From NCBI GenBank assembly GCA_963847615.1, contig CAWKAN010000020.1:248001-312000 (forward strand): a stretch of DNA of 64,000 bases, written 5' to 3'. The translations under genes were made by a program, and so were the position numbers. The stretch comes from Palsa-883 sp963847615 (GTDB taxonomy: Bacteria > Pseudomonadota > Alphaproteobacteria > Acetobacterales > Acetobacteraceae). Below the pieces are notes generated by a model, which ran no database searches, was not told the origin of the DNA, and saw only the letters and a list, made by a program, of their open reading frames with translations. Below are positions 25,315 through 35,045 of this stretch, piece by piece. Each line of letters begins with the position of its first letter. Position 1 is the first letter of the stretch.

Positions 25315-25770
25315 CTACCCGCCCGGGACCACCCCGCGCGTGCCGATCGCGGCGGCCGGCATCAGCAGATACCCATCCGGGTCCTGCACGAAGACCTCCC
25401 GCTGCCCGCTCTCGTGGTCCGCGGTGCGCCGCCAGACCTCGCGGGGACCGAGATAGATCGGCCAGCCTACCGCCGCGAGCGCGGCCAGGATCGGCGCGAT
25501 CGTCTCGACATAGACCTGAAACATCGCGCCCTGCCCGAGCGGTGGCTGCATCGGTCCGGTCTCGAACCGTCCATGCCGCTGGCACAGCATCAACTGTGCA
25601 CCTTCCGGCCGTTCCAGATAGACGAAGCGCTCCGCCGGCCGCTGGAATGCCACCGCGAAACCCAGCATATCGGGCCAGAACGCCAGGCTGATCGCCAGAT
25701 CCGTAACGTGCAGCTCCGGCACCATCCTGGCCCAGCCGTGCCGCGGCGGCGCGCCGAACCTGTCCTCCAC
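25315..25770 (-). CDS. VOC family (glyoxalase/bleomycin-resistance-like) protein
   Basis: 151 aa. One vicinal-oxygen-chelate module pair: MVPELHVTDLAISLAFWPDM, then GFAVAFQRPAERFVYLERP, GAMFQVYVETIAPILAALAA and REVFVQDPDGYLLMPA. The layout resembles bleomycin-binding-type members (dimeric, cytosolic). Metal ligands are not all obvious: His20 and Glu in EVFVQDPDG are candidates. Convergent with MmgE/PrpD and divergent from the M20 gene. The 228 bp between 25087 and 25314 hold no gene. Confidence 0.82.
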   Translation of the reverse strand: MEDRFGAPPRHGWARMVPELHVTDLAISLAFWPDMLGFAVAFQRPAERFVYLERPEGAQLMLCQRHGRFETGPMQPPLGQGAMFQVYVETIAPILAALAAVGWPIYLGPREVWRRTADHESGQREVFVQDPDGYLLMPAAAIGTRGVVPGG

Positions 25771-25858
25771 TTTGTGCCCTCCCGTTCACGCCGATGTTGG
25801 TTTGACCACGCATCCGCGATGGCCGATAGGAGGCTCCGGTCAGGAGCTGGAGGTGAGG

Positions 25859-27275
25859 ATGGCGTCTCGGGACGGTGCGATCGCGCGTGCGCTGGCGTTC
25901 TTCGACGAGGGCGGATTTCGCGATCGCCTGGCGGAACTGGTGGCGATTCCCAGCACCTCGCAGGACCCCGGGCACGAAGCGGATGTCGATCGCTATCTGC
26001 GCGCGGCGATCCAGCCCTGGCTGGAATGGATGGGCTTCACCGTCGCGGTGCACGAAAATCCGCGCGCCGGCTTCGGGCCGATCCTGACCGCCGAGCGGAT
26101 CGAGGACGCTGCCCTGCCGACCGTGCTCACCTACGGCCACGGCGACACCGTGCGCGGGCTGGAGGATCAGTGGCGCGACGGCCTCAACCCCTGGGTGCTG
26201 ACCGTGGAGGGCGATCGCTGGTACGGCCGCGGCACCGCCGACAACAAGGGCCAGCACGCGCTGAACCTGTCGGCGCTGGAGGCGGTGCTGGCGGAGCGCA
26301 GCGGCAAGCTGGGCTGCAACCTGCGCGCTGGTGCTGGAGACCTGCGAGGAGCGCGGCTCGATCGGCCTGCGCGAATTCGTTGCGGCCCACGCCGATGCGT
26401 TGCGCGCCGACGTGCTGATCGCCAGCGACGGGCCGCGGGTGACGCCGGAGATGCCGACCATCGCCACCGGCACGCGCGGGACGTTTCATTTCGATCTGGT
26501 GGTGGATCTGCGGCCGGGCGGGGTGCACTCCGGCCATTGGGGCGGCCTGACCACCGACCCCGCCGTGGTGCTGACGCATGCGCTGGGCGCGATCGTCGAT
26601 CGGCACGGCAAGATCCTGGTGCGCGACTGGCTGCCGCAGACCCCCGGGTCAAGCCCGGGGGCAAGCGGCGTGCCCGCCAGCGTGCGTGCGGTGCTGGAGG
26701 GTTGCCCGGTCGGCGGCGGCGGCGAGGCGGCCTCGGTCGATCCCGATTGGGGCGAGCCGGGGCTGACGTCGGCGGAAAAAATCTACGGCTGGAACAGTTT
26801 CATCGTGTTGGCGATGGTCTCCGGCCGGCCGGAGAACCCGGTGAACGCGGTGGCGCCGAATGCGCGCGCGCACTGCCAGATCCGCTACACGGTGGACAGC
26901 GACCCGGCGACGTTTGCCGCGTCGTTGCGCAGGCACCTGGATGCCGAAGGCTTCGGCACGGTGCGGATCGAGAACGCAGGCGTCCGCATGCCGGCAAGCC
27001 GCACCGATCCGGCGCATCCCTGGGTGCGCTGGACCGTGGCGAGCATGGAACGCTCGCTCGGCAAGCGCGTGCAGGTGATCCCGAATTCTTCCGGCGGGCT
27101 GCCGGGGGATGTGTTCGTCGATCACCTCGGCGTGCCGCTGGTGTGGATTCCGCACAGCTACAACGGCTGCAAGCAGCACGGCCCGGACGAGCATTTTTTG
27201 CGCGCCCCGGCGCGCGAGGGGATCGCGGCGTTTGCCGGGATCTGGTGGGATCTGGGCGAGGGCGGGACGCCGTGA
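25859..27275 (+). pseudogene. M20 family metallopeptidase, frameshifted
   Basis: Starts at ATG 25859 behind GGAGGTGAGG. The first frame encodes FDEGGFRDRLAELVAIPSTS, TYGHGDTVRG (metal His/Asp), GRGTADNKGQHALNLSALEA and SGKLGCNLR. The second frame picks up LVLETCEERGSIGLREFV (catalytic Glu pair), then ASDGPR, the dimerisation domain and the C-terminal IPHSYNGCKQHGPDEHF metal His. The switch lies near 26325 in a CGCGC run and equals one inserted base. An in-frame 21 bp hairpin (26641-26661) codes PPGSSPG in the dimerisation domain. Zinc-dependent amidohydrolase/dipeptidase of unknown substrate if intact. Confidence 0.85.
26641..26661. repeat. CCCGGGTCAAG..CCCGGG mini-hairpin within the M20 coding region
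   Basis: A 21 bp palindrome, five C then GGGTCAAGCCC then five G. It is the same unit as at 37363-37385 and in all three GxxExxY genes. Here it keeps the reading frame. Confidence 0.65.
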
Positions 27276-27410
27276 GGCGATCGGCTGCGGTTGAACCGCC
27301 CCAAGCCGCTCTCGACATGACCTTGCAGGACGGGTTGCGGGAGCGGCAGCCTCACCATGCCGCTTGGATCACGCTATCCTGCCGACCGACGGTCACAACA
27401 CGGAGGCGGT

Positions 27411-30080
27411 ATGCCGTATCGATTGAATGACGCCAGCGCGGTTGCCGCCCAGGCCGCCCCGCGCGAGGTCCGCCTGGCCGACTACGCGCCACCGGCCTTC
27501 CTGGTGGACACGCTCGACCTGACCTTCGAGCTGGACGAGGCAGCGACCAAGGTCACCGCGCGCATGGCGCTGCGGCGCAATCCGGCGTCGCCCGACCCCA
27601 CCGCCCCGCTGCGACTCGACGGGGAGAACGTGACGCTGCTCCGCCTGGCGTGCAACGACGAAACCCTCAGCGCCAACCAGTATCACCTGGACGACCACGC
27701 GCTCACCATCCCGGACCCGCCGGACGCCTGCACGCTGACCGTCGAAACCCGCGTCGCACCGAAGGACAACACCGAACTCAGCGGCCTGTATGTCTCCAAC
27801 CACAGCTACTTCACCCAGTGCGAAGCCGAAGGGTTCCGCCGCATCACCTGCTTCCCCGACCGCCCCGACGTGATGGCGCGTTTCACCGCCACCATCATCG
27901 CCGACCGCGCGCGCTGCCCGGTGATGCTGTCGAACGGCAATCCCGGCGCCGTGCAGGACCTCGGCGACGGGCGCCACCGCATCACCTGGAACGATCCGCA
28001 CCCCAAGCCGAGCTACCTGTTCGCCCTGGTTGCCGGCGACCTTGTCGCGGTGCGCGACAGCTTCACCACGCGCTCCGGCCGGCAGGTCGATCTCGCCATC
28101 TGGGTGCGCCGCGGCGACGAGGATCGTTGCGCGCACGCGATGCGCTCGCTGCGGACCGCGATGGCCTGGGACGAACAGGTGTTCGGCCTGGAATACGACC
28201 TGGATGTGTTCAACATCGCCGCCGTGTCCGACTTCAACATGGGCGCGATGGAGAACAAGGGGCTGAACGTCTTCAACACGAAATATGTTCTGGCGAAGCC
28301 GGAGACCGCGACCGACGCCGACTACCAGGGCATCGAAGCGGTCATCGCGCACGAGTATTTCCACAACTGGACCGGCAACCGCGTCACCTGTCGCGACTGG
28401 TTCCAGCTCTCGTTGAAGGAAGGCCTGACGGTCTTCCGCGACCAGGAGTTCTCCGCCGACCAGGGCAGCCGCGCGGTGAAACGCATCGGCGACGTGCGCG
28501 CCCTGCGCGCCGCGCAGTTCCGCGAGGATGCCGGGCCGCTGGCCCACCCGGTGCAACCCGCCAGCTACATCGCGATCGACAATTTCTACACCGCAACTGT
28601 CTACAACAAGGGCGCCGAGGTCATCCGCATGATGCACACGCTGCTGGGCCAGGCAGCGTTCCGCCGCGGCATGGACCTGTATTTTGCCCGCCACGACAAC
28701 CAGGCGGTGACGATCGACGATTTCGTCAGCGCGATGCAGGACGCCTCGGGGATCGACCTCGGCCGCTTCCGGCTGTGGTACCACCAGGCCGGCACGCCGG
28801 AGCTCGCGGTCGTCGACGCCTACGACGCCGGGACAAGCCGCTACACGCTGACGGTGACGCAGCGCACGCCGCCGACGCCCGGGCAAGCCGACAAGCAACC
28901 GCTGGTCATTCCGCTGGCGATGGGCCTGCTCGGCGCCGACGGCGCGCCGCTGCCGACCCGCCTGGACAACGAGGCCGCGCCGCACGACGGCACCCGCGTG
29001 CTGCTGGTCACCGAGCCCGAGCAGCGCTTCAGCTTCATCGACGTTCCCACCGCGCCGACCCCCTCGTTGCTGCGCGGCTTCTCGGCCCCGGTCCGGCTGT
29101 CCGGTCTGGCACCGGATCGCCTGCGCTTCCTCGCCGCGCATGACACCGATCCGTTCGTACGCTGGGACTCCGGCCAGCAATACGCGACCGGGCTGCTGCT
29201 CGATCGCGTCGCCGCGGTGCGCCGCGGCGAAACGCCGCCGGTCGCGCCGGCGCTGATCGAGGCGATGGCGGCGACCCTGGCGGCGGGCGAGGCCGACCCC
29301 GGCTTCGCCGCCGAGGCGCTCAGCCTGCCGAGCGAGACCTTCCTGGCCGACCAGATGGCCGTGGCCGACATCGATGCGATCCACGCGGTGCGCGAGCACG
29401 TGCGCGCAACGATCGGCAGCGAACTGCGCGATGCCTTGCATGCCAGCTACGAACGGCTGACCGACCCCGGCCCCTATCGGATCGATGGCGCCTCGATCGG
29501 CCGCCGCGCGCTGCGCAATACCTGCCTGTCCTATCTCGCGGTCACGCTCGCCGGGGTGGAACTGGCCGCGGCGCAGGTCGACGCCGGACAAAACATGACG
29601 GATGTGCTGGCGGCCCTCGCCGTGCTGTCCGGCATCGACTGCCCCGAGCGCGTCACCGCCCTGGCCGCGTTCCACGCCGCCTGGCACGACGATCCGCTGG
29701 TGCTGGACAAGTGGTTCGCGATCCAGGCGACCTCCAGGCTGCCCGACACCTTGGACGCCGTGCGCGAACTGGCGCGGCACCCGGACTACGACCTGCGCAA
29801 CCCGAACCGCGTCCGCGCGCTGGTCGGCAGCTTCGCGGCCGGCAATCCGGTGCGGTTCCATGACGCCTCGGGCGGCGGCTATCGGTTCCTGGCCGATACG
29901 ATCATCGCGCTCGATCCGATGAACCCCCAGGTGGCGGCGCGGATGGTCGCCCCGCTCGGCCAATGGCGCCGCGTCGATGCCGCGCGCCAGGCGTTGATGC
30001 AGGCGGAGCTGCAGCGCATCCTCGATGTGCCCAACCTCACCAGCAACACGTTCGAGATGGCATCGAAGAGCCTGGCTTGA
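27411..30080 (+). CDS. pepN: Aminopeptidase N
   Basis: 889 aa, ATG at 27411 after GGAGGCGGT. M1-family zinc aminopeptidase of the proteobacterial PepN type. Exopeptidase motif GAMEN lies at about 277-281, and the zinc site H314-E-Y-F-H318 is followed by E337 in LSLKEGLTVFRDQEFSADQG. The N-terminal beta-sandwich contains TELSGLYVSNHSYFTQCEAE, CFPDRPDVMARFT; the C-terminal DUF3458-type Ig and helical domains follow. Removes N-terminal residues from cytosolic peptides. Single gene, 51 nt ahead of the LLM oxidoreductase. Length is normal for the family. Confidence 0.95.
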   Translation: MPYRLNDASAVAAQAAPREVRLADYAPPAFLVDTLDLTFELDEAATKVTARMALRRNPASPDPTAPLRLDGENVTLLRLACNDETLSANQYHLDDHALTIPDPPDACTLTVETRVAPKDNTELSGLYVSNHSYFTQCEAEGFRRITCFPDRPDVMARFTATIIADRARCPVMLSNGNPGAVQDLGDGRHRITWNDPHPKPSYLFALVAGDLVAVRDSFTTRSGRQVDLAIWVRRGDEDRCAHAMRSLRTAMAWDEQVFGLEYDLDVFNIAAVSDFNMGAMENKGLNVFNTKYVLAKPETATDADYQGIEAVIAHEYFHNWTGNRVTCRDWFQLSLKEGLTVFRDQEFSADQGSRAVKRIGDVRALRAAQFREDAGPLAHPVQPASYIAIDNFYTATVYNKGAEVIRMMHTLLGQAAFRRGMDLYFARHDNQAVTIDDFVSAMQDASGIDLGRFRLWYHQAGTPELAVVDAYDAGTSRYTLTVTQRTPPTPGQADKQPLVIPLAMGLLGADGAPLPTRLDNEAAPHDGTRVLLVTEPEQRFSFIDVPTAPTPSLLRGFSAPVRLSGLAPDRLRFLAAHDTDPFVRWDSGQQYATGLLLDRVAAVRRGETPPVAPALIEAMAATLAAGEADPGFAAEALSLPSETFLADQMAVADIDAIHAVREHVRATIGSELRDALHASYERLTDPGPYRIDGASIGRRALRNTCLSYLAVTLAGVELAAAQVDAGQNMTDVLAALAVLSGIDCPERVTALAAFHAAWHDDPLVLDKWFAIQATSRLPDTLDAVRELARHPDYDLRNPNRVRALVGSFAAGNPVRFHDASGGGYRFLADTIIALDPMNPQVAARMVAPLGQWRRVDAARQALMQAELQRILDVPNLTSNTFEMASKSLA

Positions 30081-30131
30081 GCCGTGGCGTTGGCCGTTCC
30101 ATTCTGGGCTGCACAATCAACGGAGGATCCC

Positions 30132-30989
30132 ATGCTCAAGTTCGGCACGTCGATGTTCTTCACCGACTACTCCATGGCGCCGGACGAGCTTGGCAAGGCG
30201 CTGGAAGAGCGCGGCTTCGAATCCGTCTGGGCGCCCGAGCACTCGCACATCCCGCTGTCGCGCAAGACGCCGTTCCCCGGCGGCGGCGAGCTGCCGAAGC
30301 GCTACTACGACGCGATGGACCCCTTCGTCACGCTGACCGTGGCGGCGATGGCCACCAGGAAACTCATGATCGGCACCGGCATCTGCCTGGTGGCGCAGCG
30401 CGATCCGATCCAGACCGCCAAATTGGTCGCCTCGCTCGACCACGTCTCCGGCGGCCGCTTTCTGTTCGGCGTCGGCAACGGCTGGAACCAGGACGAGATG
30501 GAGAACCACGGCACCGTGTTCGCCACCCGCCACAAGCTGGCGCGCGAGAATATCGAGGCGATGAAGGCGATCTGGACCCAGAGCAAGGCCGAGTACCACG
30601 GGGAGTTCGTGAATTTCGACCCGATGATGGCCTGGCCGAAACCGGTGCAGAAGCCGCATCCGCCGGTGATCGTCGGCGGCGCCTTCCCGTATTCCGCCCG
30701 CCGGGCCATCCGTTACGGCGACGGCTGGATCCCGCAGGCCGCGCGCGGCGGCTACAGCGAGATCGCCGACATGATCCCGCGCTTTCGCGAGATGGCCGCC
30801 GAGGCCGGCCGCGATCCGAAGTCGATCGAGATCACCGTCTGGTTCCCCAAGCCGGACGCCGACCTGATGCAGCGCTACGCAGACCTCGGCGTCGCCCGCG
30901 TGGTGTTCAACCTCGAGTCCGAGAAGGCCGACAAGGTGATGCCGGTGATCGACAGCCTGGCGGGACTGCTGCGAAAGGTGAATGCGTGA
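30132..30989 (+). CDS. LLM class flavin-dependent (F420/FMN) oxidoreductase
   Basis: 285 aa luciferase-like TIM barrel, ATG at 30132 behind GGAGGATCCC. Signatures are GFESVWAPEHSHIP near residue 30, LMIGTGICLVAQRDPIQTAK, RFLFGVGNGWNQDEMENHG and KPHPPVIVGGAFPYSARRAIR. The subgroup is the one often labelled TIGR03619 'probable F420-dependent', but in proteobacteria FMN is the usual cofactor; this cannot be resolved here. Likely role is oxidation or monooxygenation of a small molecule. Downstream is tRNA-Val on the opposite strand. Confidence 0.87.
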   Translation: MLKFGTSMFFTDYSMAPDELGKALEERGFESVWAPEHSHIPLSRKTPFPGGGELPKRYYDAMDPFVTLTVAAMATRKLMIGTGICLVAQRDPIQTAKLVASLDHVSGGRFLFGVGNGWNQDEMENHGTVFATRHKLARENIEAMKAIWTQSKAEYHGEFVNFDPMMAWPKPVQKPHPPVIVGGAFPYSARRAIRYGDGWIPQAARGGYSEIADMIPRFREMAAEAGRDPKSIEITVWFPKPDADLMQRYADLGVARVVFNLESEKADKVMPVIDSLAGLLRKVNA

Positions 30990-31077
30990 TCCGCCACGCC
31001 GGTCTGGCGGTTCCATTGGCGCCGCCGCCGTCCCGGCGGCGTGCGCGGATGGTGCCGGCGCGGATCGGGATCGGGCA

Positions 31078-31152
31078 TGGTGGGCGCGACAGGGATTGAA
31101 CCTGTGACCCTTCGCGTGTGAAGCGAATGCTCTCCCGCTGAGCTACGCGCCC
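31078..31152 (-). tRNA. tRNA-Val (CAC)
   Basis: Read on the minus strand this is a 75 nt cloverleaf: acceptor GGGCGCG/CGCGCCC, D-arm GCTC...GAGC, anticodon stem TTCGC/GCGAA with loop TTCACAC (anticodon CAC, codon GUG), T-arm ACAGG-TTCAATC-CCTGT. Discriminator A is followed by an encoded CCA. Next to thrC. The ~240 bp between it and thrC show nothing. Confidence 0.95.
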
Positions 31153-31393
31153 ATGCCCGGGGCAGGGGTGATTGGCAGCCGGCCTGACGCGTGTCAAGCC
31201 CGCACCGACAAAGCTCCCCCGCCCCGCGCGACCGGCGTCCCACCACGGAAAACCGCACAAGAAATCAGCGAATTGCCGCCATCGACACGACGGCTGTCAG
31301 GGCTGCATCCATGCCCCTCGCAGCGACAGGATGGCGGCGCAGTCTCGCGCCTTGCCACGGTCCGCCACGCCGTGTGCCGCCCGCGCTTCGCCC

Positions 31394-32797
31394 TCAGGGC
31401 CGGTTGCGCCGCGCCAGCGCCCGCACCTGCGCCTCGACCGCCGCAAGATCGTTCGGCAGGGTCACGTAGCGCTCCACCCGCTCGAACAGATCGGCCAGGC
31501 CCGCCGGCAGCGCGGGATGCACCCCGGTGGCGCGCGCGACCGCATCGGGGAATTTCGCCGGGTGCGCCGTGGCCATCGCCACCATCGGCACCCCCGGCGC
31601 CGCCGGATGGGCGCGCGCCGCGGCGATGCCGATCGCGCTGTGCGGGTCGGCCAGATAGCCGGTCGCGGCGTGCAGGCGGGCGATTTCCGCCGCGGTGCCC
31701 GGATCGTCCAGCCGGAAGCCGTGAAATACCGCCCGGGCGCGATGCCAGGCGGCGGCCGGCACGCCCATGTCGCCGGTCTCGCGGAACCGGCGCATCGCCG
31801 CGCCGGTGGCCGCGCCGTCGCGGTCCAGCAGCTCGAACAGCAGGCGCTCGAAGTTGGAGCTGATCTGGATGTCCATGCTCGGCGACAGGCTCGGCGCGAC
31901 CGTCCGCGCCGTCATGTCGTTGGCGTCGAGAAAGCGGGTCAGGATGTCGTTGCGGTTGGACCCCGCCACCAGCCTCGCCACCGGCAGCCCCATGCGCCGC
32001 GCCGCCCAGCCCGCCAGGATGTTGCCGAAATTGCCGCTCGGCACGGCAAACGCCACGTCGCGGTCCGGCGCGCCCAGCGCCAGGGCAGCGGCGACGTAGT
32101 ACGGGATCTGCGCGGCGATCCGCGCCCAGTTGATCGAGTTCACCGCCGACAGGCCCAGCTCGGCGCGGAACGGCGCGTCGGCGAACATCGCCTTCACCAG
32201 GTCCTGGCAGTCGTCGAAAGTGCCCTGGATCGCGATGTTGGCGACGTTGGCGTCCTGCACCGTGGTCATCTGCCGCCGCTGCACCTCGCTGGTGCGGCCC
32301 ACGGGGTGCAGGATCACGATGTCGATGCGCGCCCGCCCGGCGCACGCCGCGATCGCCGCCGAGCCGGTGTCGCCCGAGGTCGCGCCGACGACCGTCACGC
32401 GCTGGTCGCGCGCGCTCAGCACGTGGTCGAACAGCCGGCCGAGCAGTTGCAGCGCCATGTCCTTGAACGCCAGCGTCGGGCCGTGGAACAGTTCCTGGAC
32501 GAACAGGCCGGTCTCCAGTTGGACCAGCGGCACCACCGCGGGATGGCCGAACCCGGCATAGGCGTCGTGGCACAGCGCCTCGAACGTGGCGAAGGGGATC
32601 GCATCGCCCACGAACGGCCGCATCACCCGCGCCACCAGCGCCGGATAGGGCAGGCCGCGCAAGGCACGCCAGTCGGCGGGCACGAAATGCGGCCAGGCCT
32701 CGGGCACATAAAGCCCGCCGTCCTCGGCCAGGCCGGCCAGCAACACGCCGGCGAAGTCGCGGACCGGCGCCTGCCCACGGGTGGAGACATACTTCAT
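31394..32797 (-). CDS. thrC: Threonine synthase
   Basis: 467 aa PLP enzyme converting O-phospho-L-homoserine to threonine. The N-terminus MKYVSTRGQAPVRDFAGVLL matches the long proteobacterial/fungal class. The PLP-binding Lys112 lies in LFHGPTLAFKDMALQ. GATSGDTGSAAIAA, the phosphate loop VPSGNFGNILAG, and GVPMVAMATAHPAKF near the C-terminus complete the family pattern. Standard length. Divergent from hemB with a 164 bp intergenic region that must hold both promoters. Confidence 0.95.
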   Translation of the reverse strand: MKYVSTRGQAPVRDFAGVLLAGLAEDGGLYVPEAWPHFVPADWRALRGLPYPALVARVMRPFVGDAIPFATFEALCHDAYAGFGHPAVVPLVQLETGLFVQELFHGPTLAFKDMALQLLGRLFDHVLSARDQRVTVVGATSGDTGSAAIAACAGRARIDIVILHPVGRTSEVQRRQMTTVQDANVANIAIQGTFDDCQDLVKAMFADAPFRAELGLSAVNSINWARIAAQIPYYVAAALALGAPDRDVAFAVPSGNFGNILAGWAARRMGLPVARLVAGSNRNDILTRFLDANDMTARTVAPSLSPSMDIQISSNFERLLFELLDRDGAATGAAMRRFRETGDMGVPAAAWHRARAVFHGFRLDDPGTAAEIARLHAATGYLADPHSAIGIAAARAHPAAPGVPMVAMATAHPAKFPDAVARATGVHPALPAGLADLFERVERYVTLPNDLAAVEAQVRALARRNRP

Positions 32798-32961
32798 GGG
32801 CGGCAGATTACCGGCGAAGGCGTGCAGGAAGGAAGGCCGGGACGCTTGATCCTCGGCGAGGCCGCTGCACAGCGGTCCGAGCGCATCGATCGTCGGTTTG
32901 CGATCGTCCCCGCACAGCGCCTATCTTGCCGCGCTGCGGCGTTGCCCAAGGAGACCAGCGC

Positions 32962-33936
32962 ATGTCCCCCGCCTTTCCGCTGACCCGCTTCCGCCGGCTG
33001 CGCGCCAGCCAGGCGCTGCGCGACCTGGTGCAGGAGACCACCGTCACCCTCAACGACCTGATCTATCCGATCTTCGTCGAGGAGGAGCTGGACGATTTCG
33101 CCCCGGTCGAGAGCATGCCCGGCATCTTCCGCATCCCGGAGCGCAAGCTGGCCGCGACCGTGAAGGAGATCGCCGCCGCCGGCATCCGCGCGGTGATGCT
33201 GTTCGGCGTGTCGCACCGCAAGGACGCCGACGGCAGCGACTCGTGGAACCCGGACGGACTGATGGCGCGCATGATCCGGCGCGCCAAGGACGCGGCGCCG
33301 GGCCTGGTGGTGATCTCCGACACCTGTTTCTGCGAATACACCACGCACGGCCATTGCGGGGTGATCGCGCATGGCGACGTGCACAACGACCACACGATCG
33401 AGAATCTCGGCCGCCAGGCGGTGGTGGCGGCGAAGGCGGGGGTGGACATGATCGCGCCGTCCTCGATGATGGACGGCCAGGTGACGGCGATCCGCCGGGC
33501 GCTCGACGGCAACGGCTTCGAAACGACGCCGATCATGGCCTATTCGTCGAAATTCGCCTCGGCCTTCTATGGCCCGTTCCGCGCCGCCGCCGGCTGCGAC
33601 CTTGATGGCGACCGCAAGGCCTACCAGATGAACCCGTTCAACGGCCGCGAGGCGTTGCGCAAGTCGATCTCGGACGAGGCCGAGGGTGCCGACATCCTGA
33701 TGGTGAAGCCCGGCATGCCGTATCTGGACGTGCTGGCAAGGATGCGCCAGCAGACGCTGCTGCCGATCGCCGCGTATCAGGTCAGCGGCGAATACGCGAT
33801 GATCAAGTTCGCCGCCCAGGCTGGCGCGATCGACGAGGCGCGGGTGGTGCGCGAATCGCTCGGCGCGTTCAAACGTGCCGGCGCCGATCTGATCCTGAGC
33901 TATTTCGCCATGGACATCGCCCGCCAGGGGTTTTGA
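32962..33936 (+). CDS. hemB: Delta-aminolevulinic acid dehydratase (porphobilinogen synthase)
   Basis: 324 aa; ATG at 32962 after AAGGAGACCAGCGC. Condenses two 5-aminolevulinate molecules into porphobilinogen in tetrapyrrole synthesis. The catalytic-zinc triad is present as C122-x-C124...C132 in DTCFCEYTTHGHCG, so it is of the zinc type. The Schiff-base lysines lie in MAYSSKFASAFYGPFR and ILMVKPGMPYLD. C-terminal YQVSGEYAMIKFAAQAGAID is typical. No operon partner. Confidence 0.96.
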   Translation: MSPAFPLTRFRRLRASQALRDLVQETTVTLNDLIYPIFVEEELDDFAPVESMPGIFRIPERKLAATVKEIAAAGIRAVMLFGVSHRKDADGSDSWNPDGLMARMIRRAKDAAPGLVVISDTCFCEYTTHGHCGVIAHGDVHNDHTIENLGRQAVVAAKAGVDMIAPSSMMDGQVTAIRRALDGNGFETTPIMAYSSKFASAFYGPFRAAAGCDLDGDRKAYQMNPFNGREALRKSISDEAEGADILMVKPGMPYLDVLARMRQQTLLPIAAYQVSGEYAMIKFAAQAGAIDEARVVRESLGAFKRAGADLILSYFAMDIARQGF

Positions 33937-34102
33937 GTCCTGGAAGTACCCATGGGAGCTGCCCGCAGGACCTTCCCACGGGACGGTCCCATGACGAAAT
34001 GCGCACCGGGAAATTCGCACGCGGCATGCGCCGGGACTTTCGCAGCAGACTTTCGCCCCTAGGGCTCTCCCGCCCAGGGTTTTCCGACGGGGAGCAACCA
34101 AG

Positions 34103-34840
34103 ATGGCCGAGCGCCAACGCGTCCTTCTGCTGACCGGGGCCAGCCGCGGCATCGGCCATGCCACGGTGAAGACCTTCAGCGACAATGGCTGGCGGGTGCT
34201 GACCATCTCGCGCCAGCCGTTCGATCCGCGCTGCCCGTGGGAGGGGGGGGCGAAGAACCACATCCAGCTCGATCTGTCCGACATGGCGTTGGTGCAGGCC
34301 GAGATGCCGCGGCTGCGCGACATCGTCGGCGACGGGCTGGACGCGCTGATCAACAACGCGGCGATCTCGCCGAAATGGCCGGACGGGGGAAAAATCAAGG
34401 CGCTGGAGATGGGCTACGCCGACTGGCTGCACATCTTCAACGTGAACTTCTTCGCCTGCCTCGCGCTGGTGCAGGGGCTGCGCACGCCGTTGGAGGCCGC
34501 GCACGGCACGGTGGTGAACATGAGCTCGATCGTCGGCTCGCGGGTGCATCCCTACGCCTCGGCCGCCTATGCCACGTCGAAGGCGGCGCTGTGGGCGTTG
34601 ACGCGGGAACTGGCGGCGGATTTCGGCCGCGTCGGCGTGCGGGTGAACGCGGTCTCGCCGGGCGAGATCGACACCGGCATCCTGTCGCCGGGCACCGAGG
34701 CGATCGTCGAACGCGACATCCCGCTGCGTCGCCTGGGCAAGTCGAAGGAGGTCGCGGACCTGCTGCTGTTCCTGTGCTCGCAGACCGCCAGCTACATCTC
34801 GGGCTCCGAGATCCACATCGACGGCGGGCAGCGGGTCTGA
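34103..34840 (+). CDS. SDR family oxidoreductase
   Basis: 245 aa with TGASRGIG near residue 11, NNAAISPKWPDGG, the catalytic Ser (NMSSIVGS), YATSK (Tyr-xxx-Lys) and VSPGEIDTGIL plus a C-terminal IDGGQRV. It contains an eight-G homopolymer around 34241-34248 (codons for WEGGAK). The frame is intact as given but this is a spot prone to slippage or miscalling. Likely NAD(P)-dependent alcohol/ketone reductase of unknown substrate. 166 bp separate it from hemB. Confidence 0.87.
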   Translation: MAERQRVLLLTGASRGIGHATVKTFSDNGWRVLTISRQPFDPRCPWEGGAKNHIQLDLSDMALVQAEMPRLRDIVGDGLDALINNAAISPKWPDGGKIKALEMGYADWLHIFNVNFFACLALVQGLRTPLEAAHGTVVNMSSIVGSRVHPYASAAYATSKAALWALTRELAADFGRVGVRVNAVSPGEIDTGILSPGTEAIVERDIPLRRLGKSKEVADLLLFLCSQTASYISGSEIHIDGGQRV

Positions 34841-35045
34841 ACCCACGATCCGACGCGCACGACCCACGCGCCAGCTTCCCCACGCAGAGTCTGGCACGCA
34901 GACTCCGGCGCGCAGCCCCCGGCGCGCCCTCGGGGGGCGGATGGGGCGCCCCGCGTGACCTGAACCGCCCACCGCGGCGCGCACGGCGACAGCCGCGCCA
35001 CGGCGCCTCACCACCCGCGTCGCGCATGAAAGGACAAGGCCAGCC

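Noticed and set aside
34841..35045. Short open frames upstream of the methyltransferase
   Set aside because: Arg/Pro-rich shadows without ribosome sites or family similarity.
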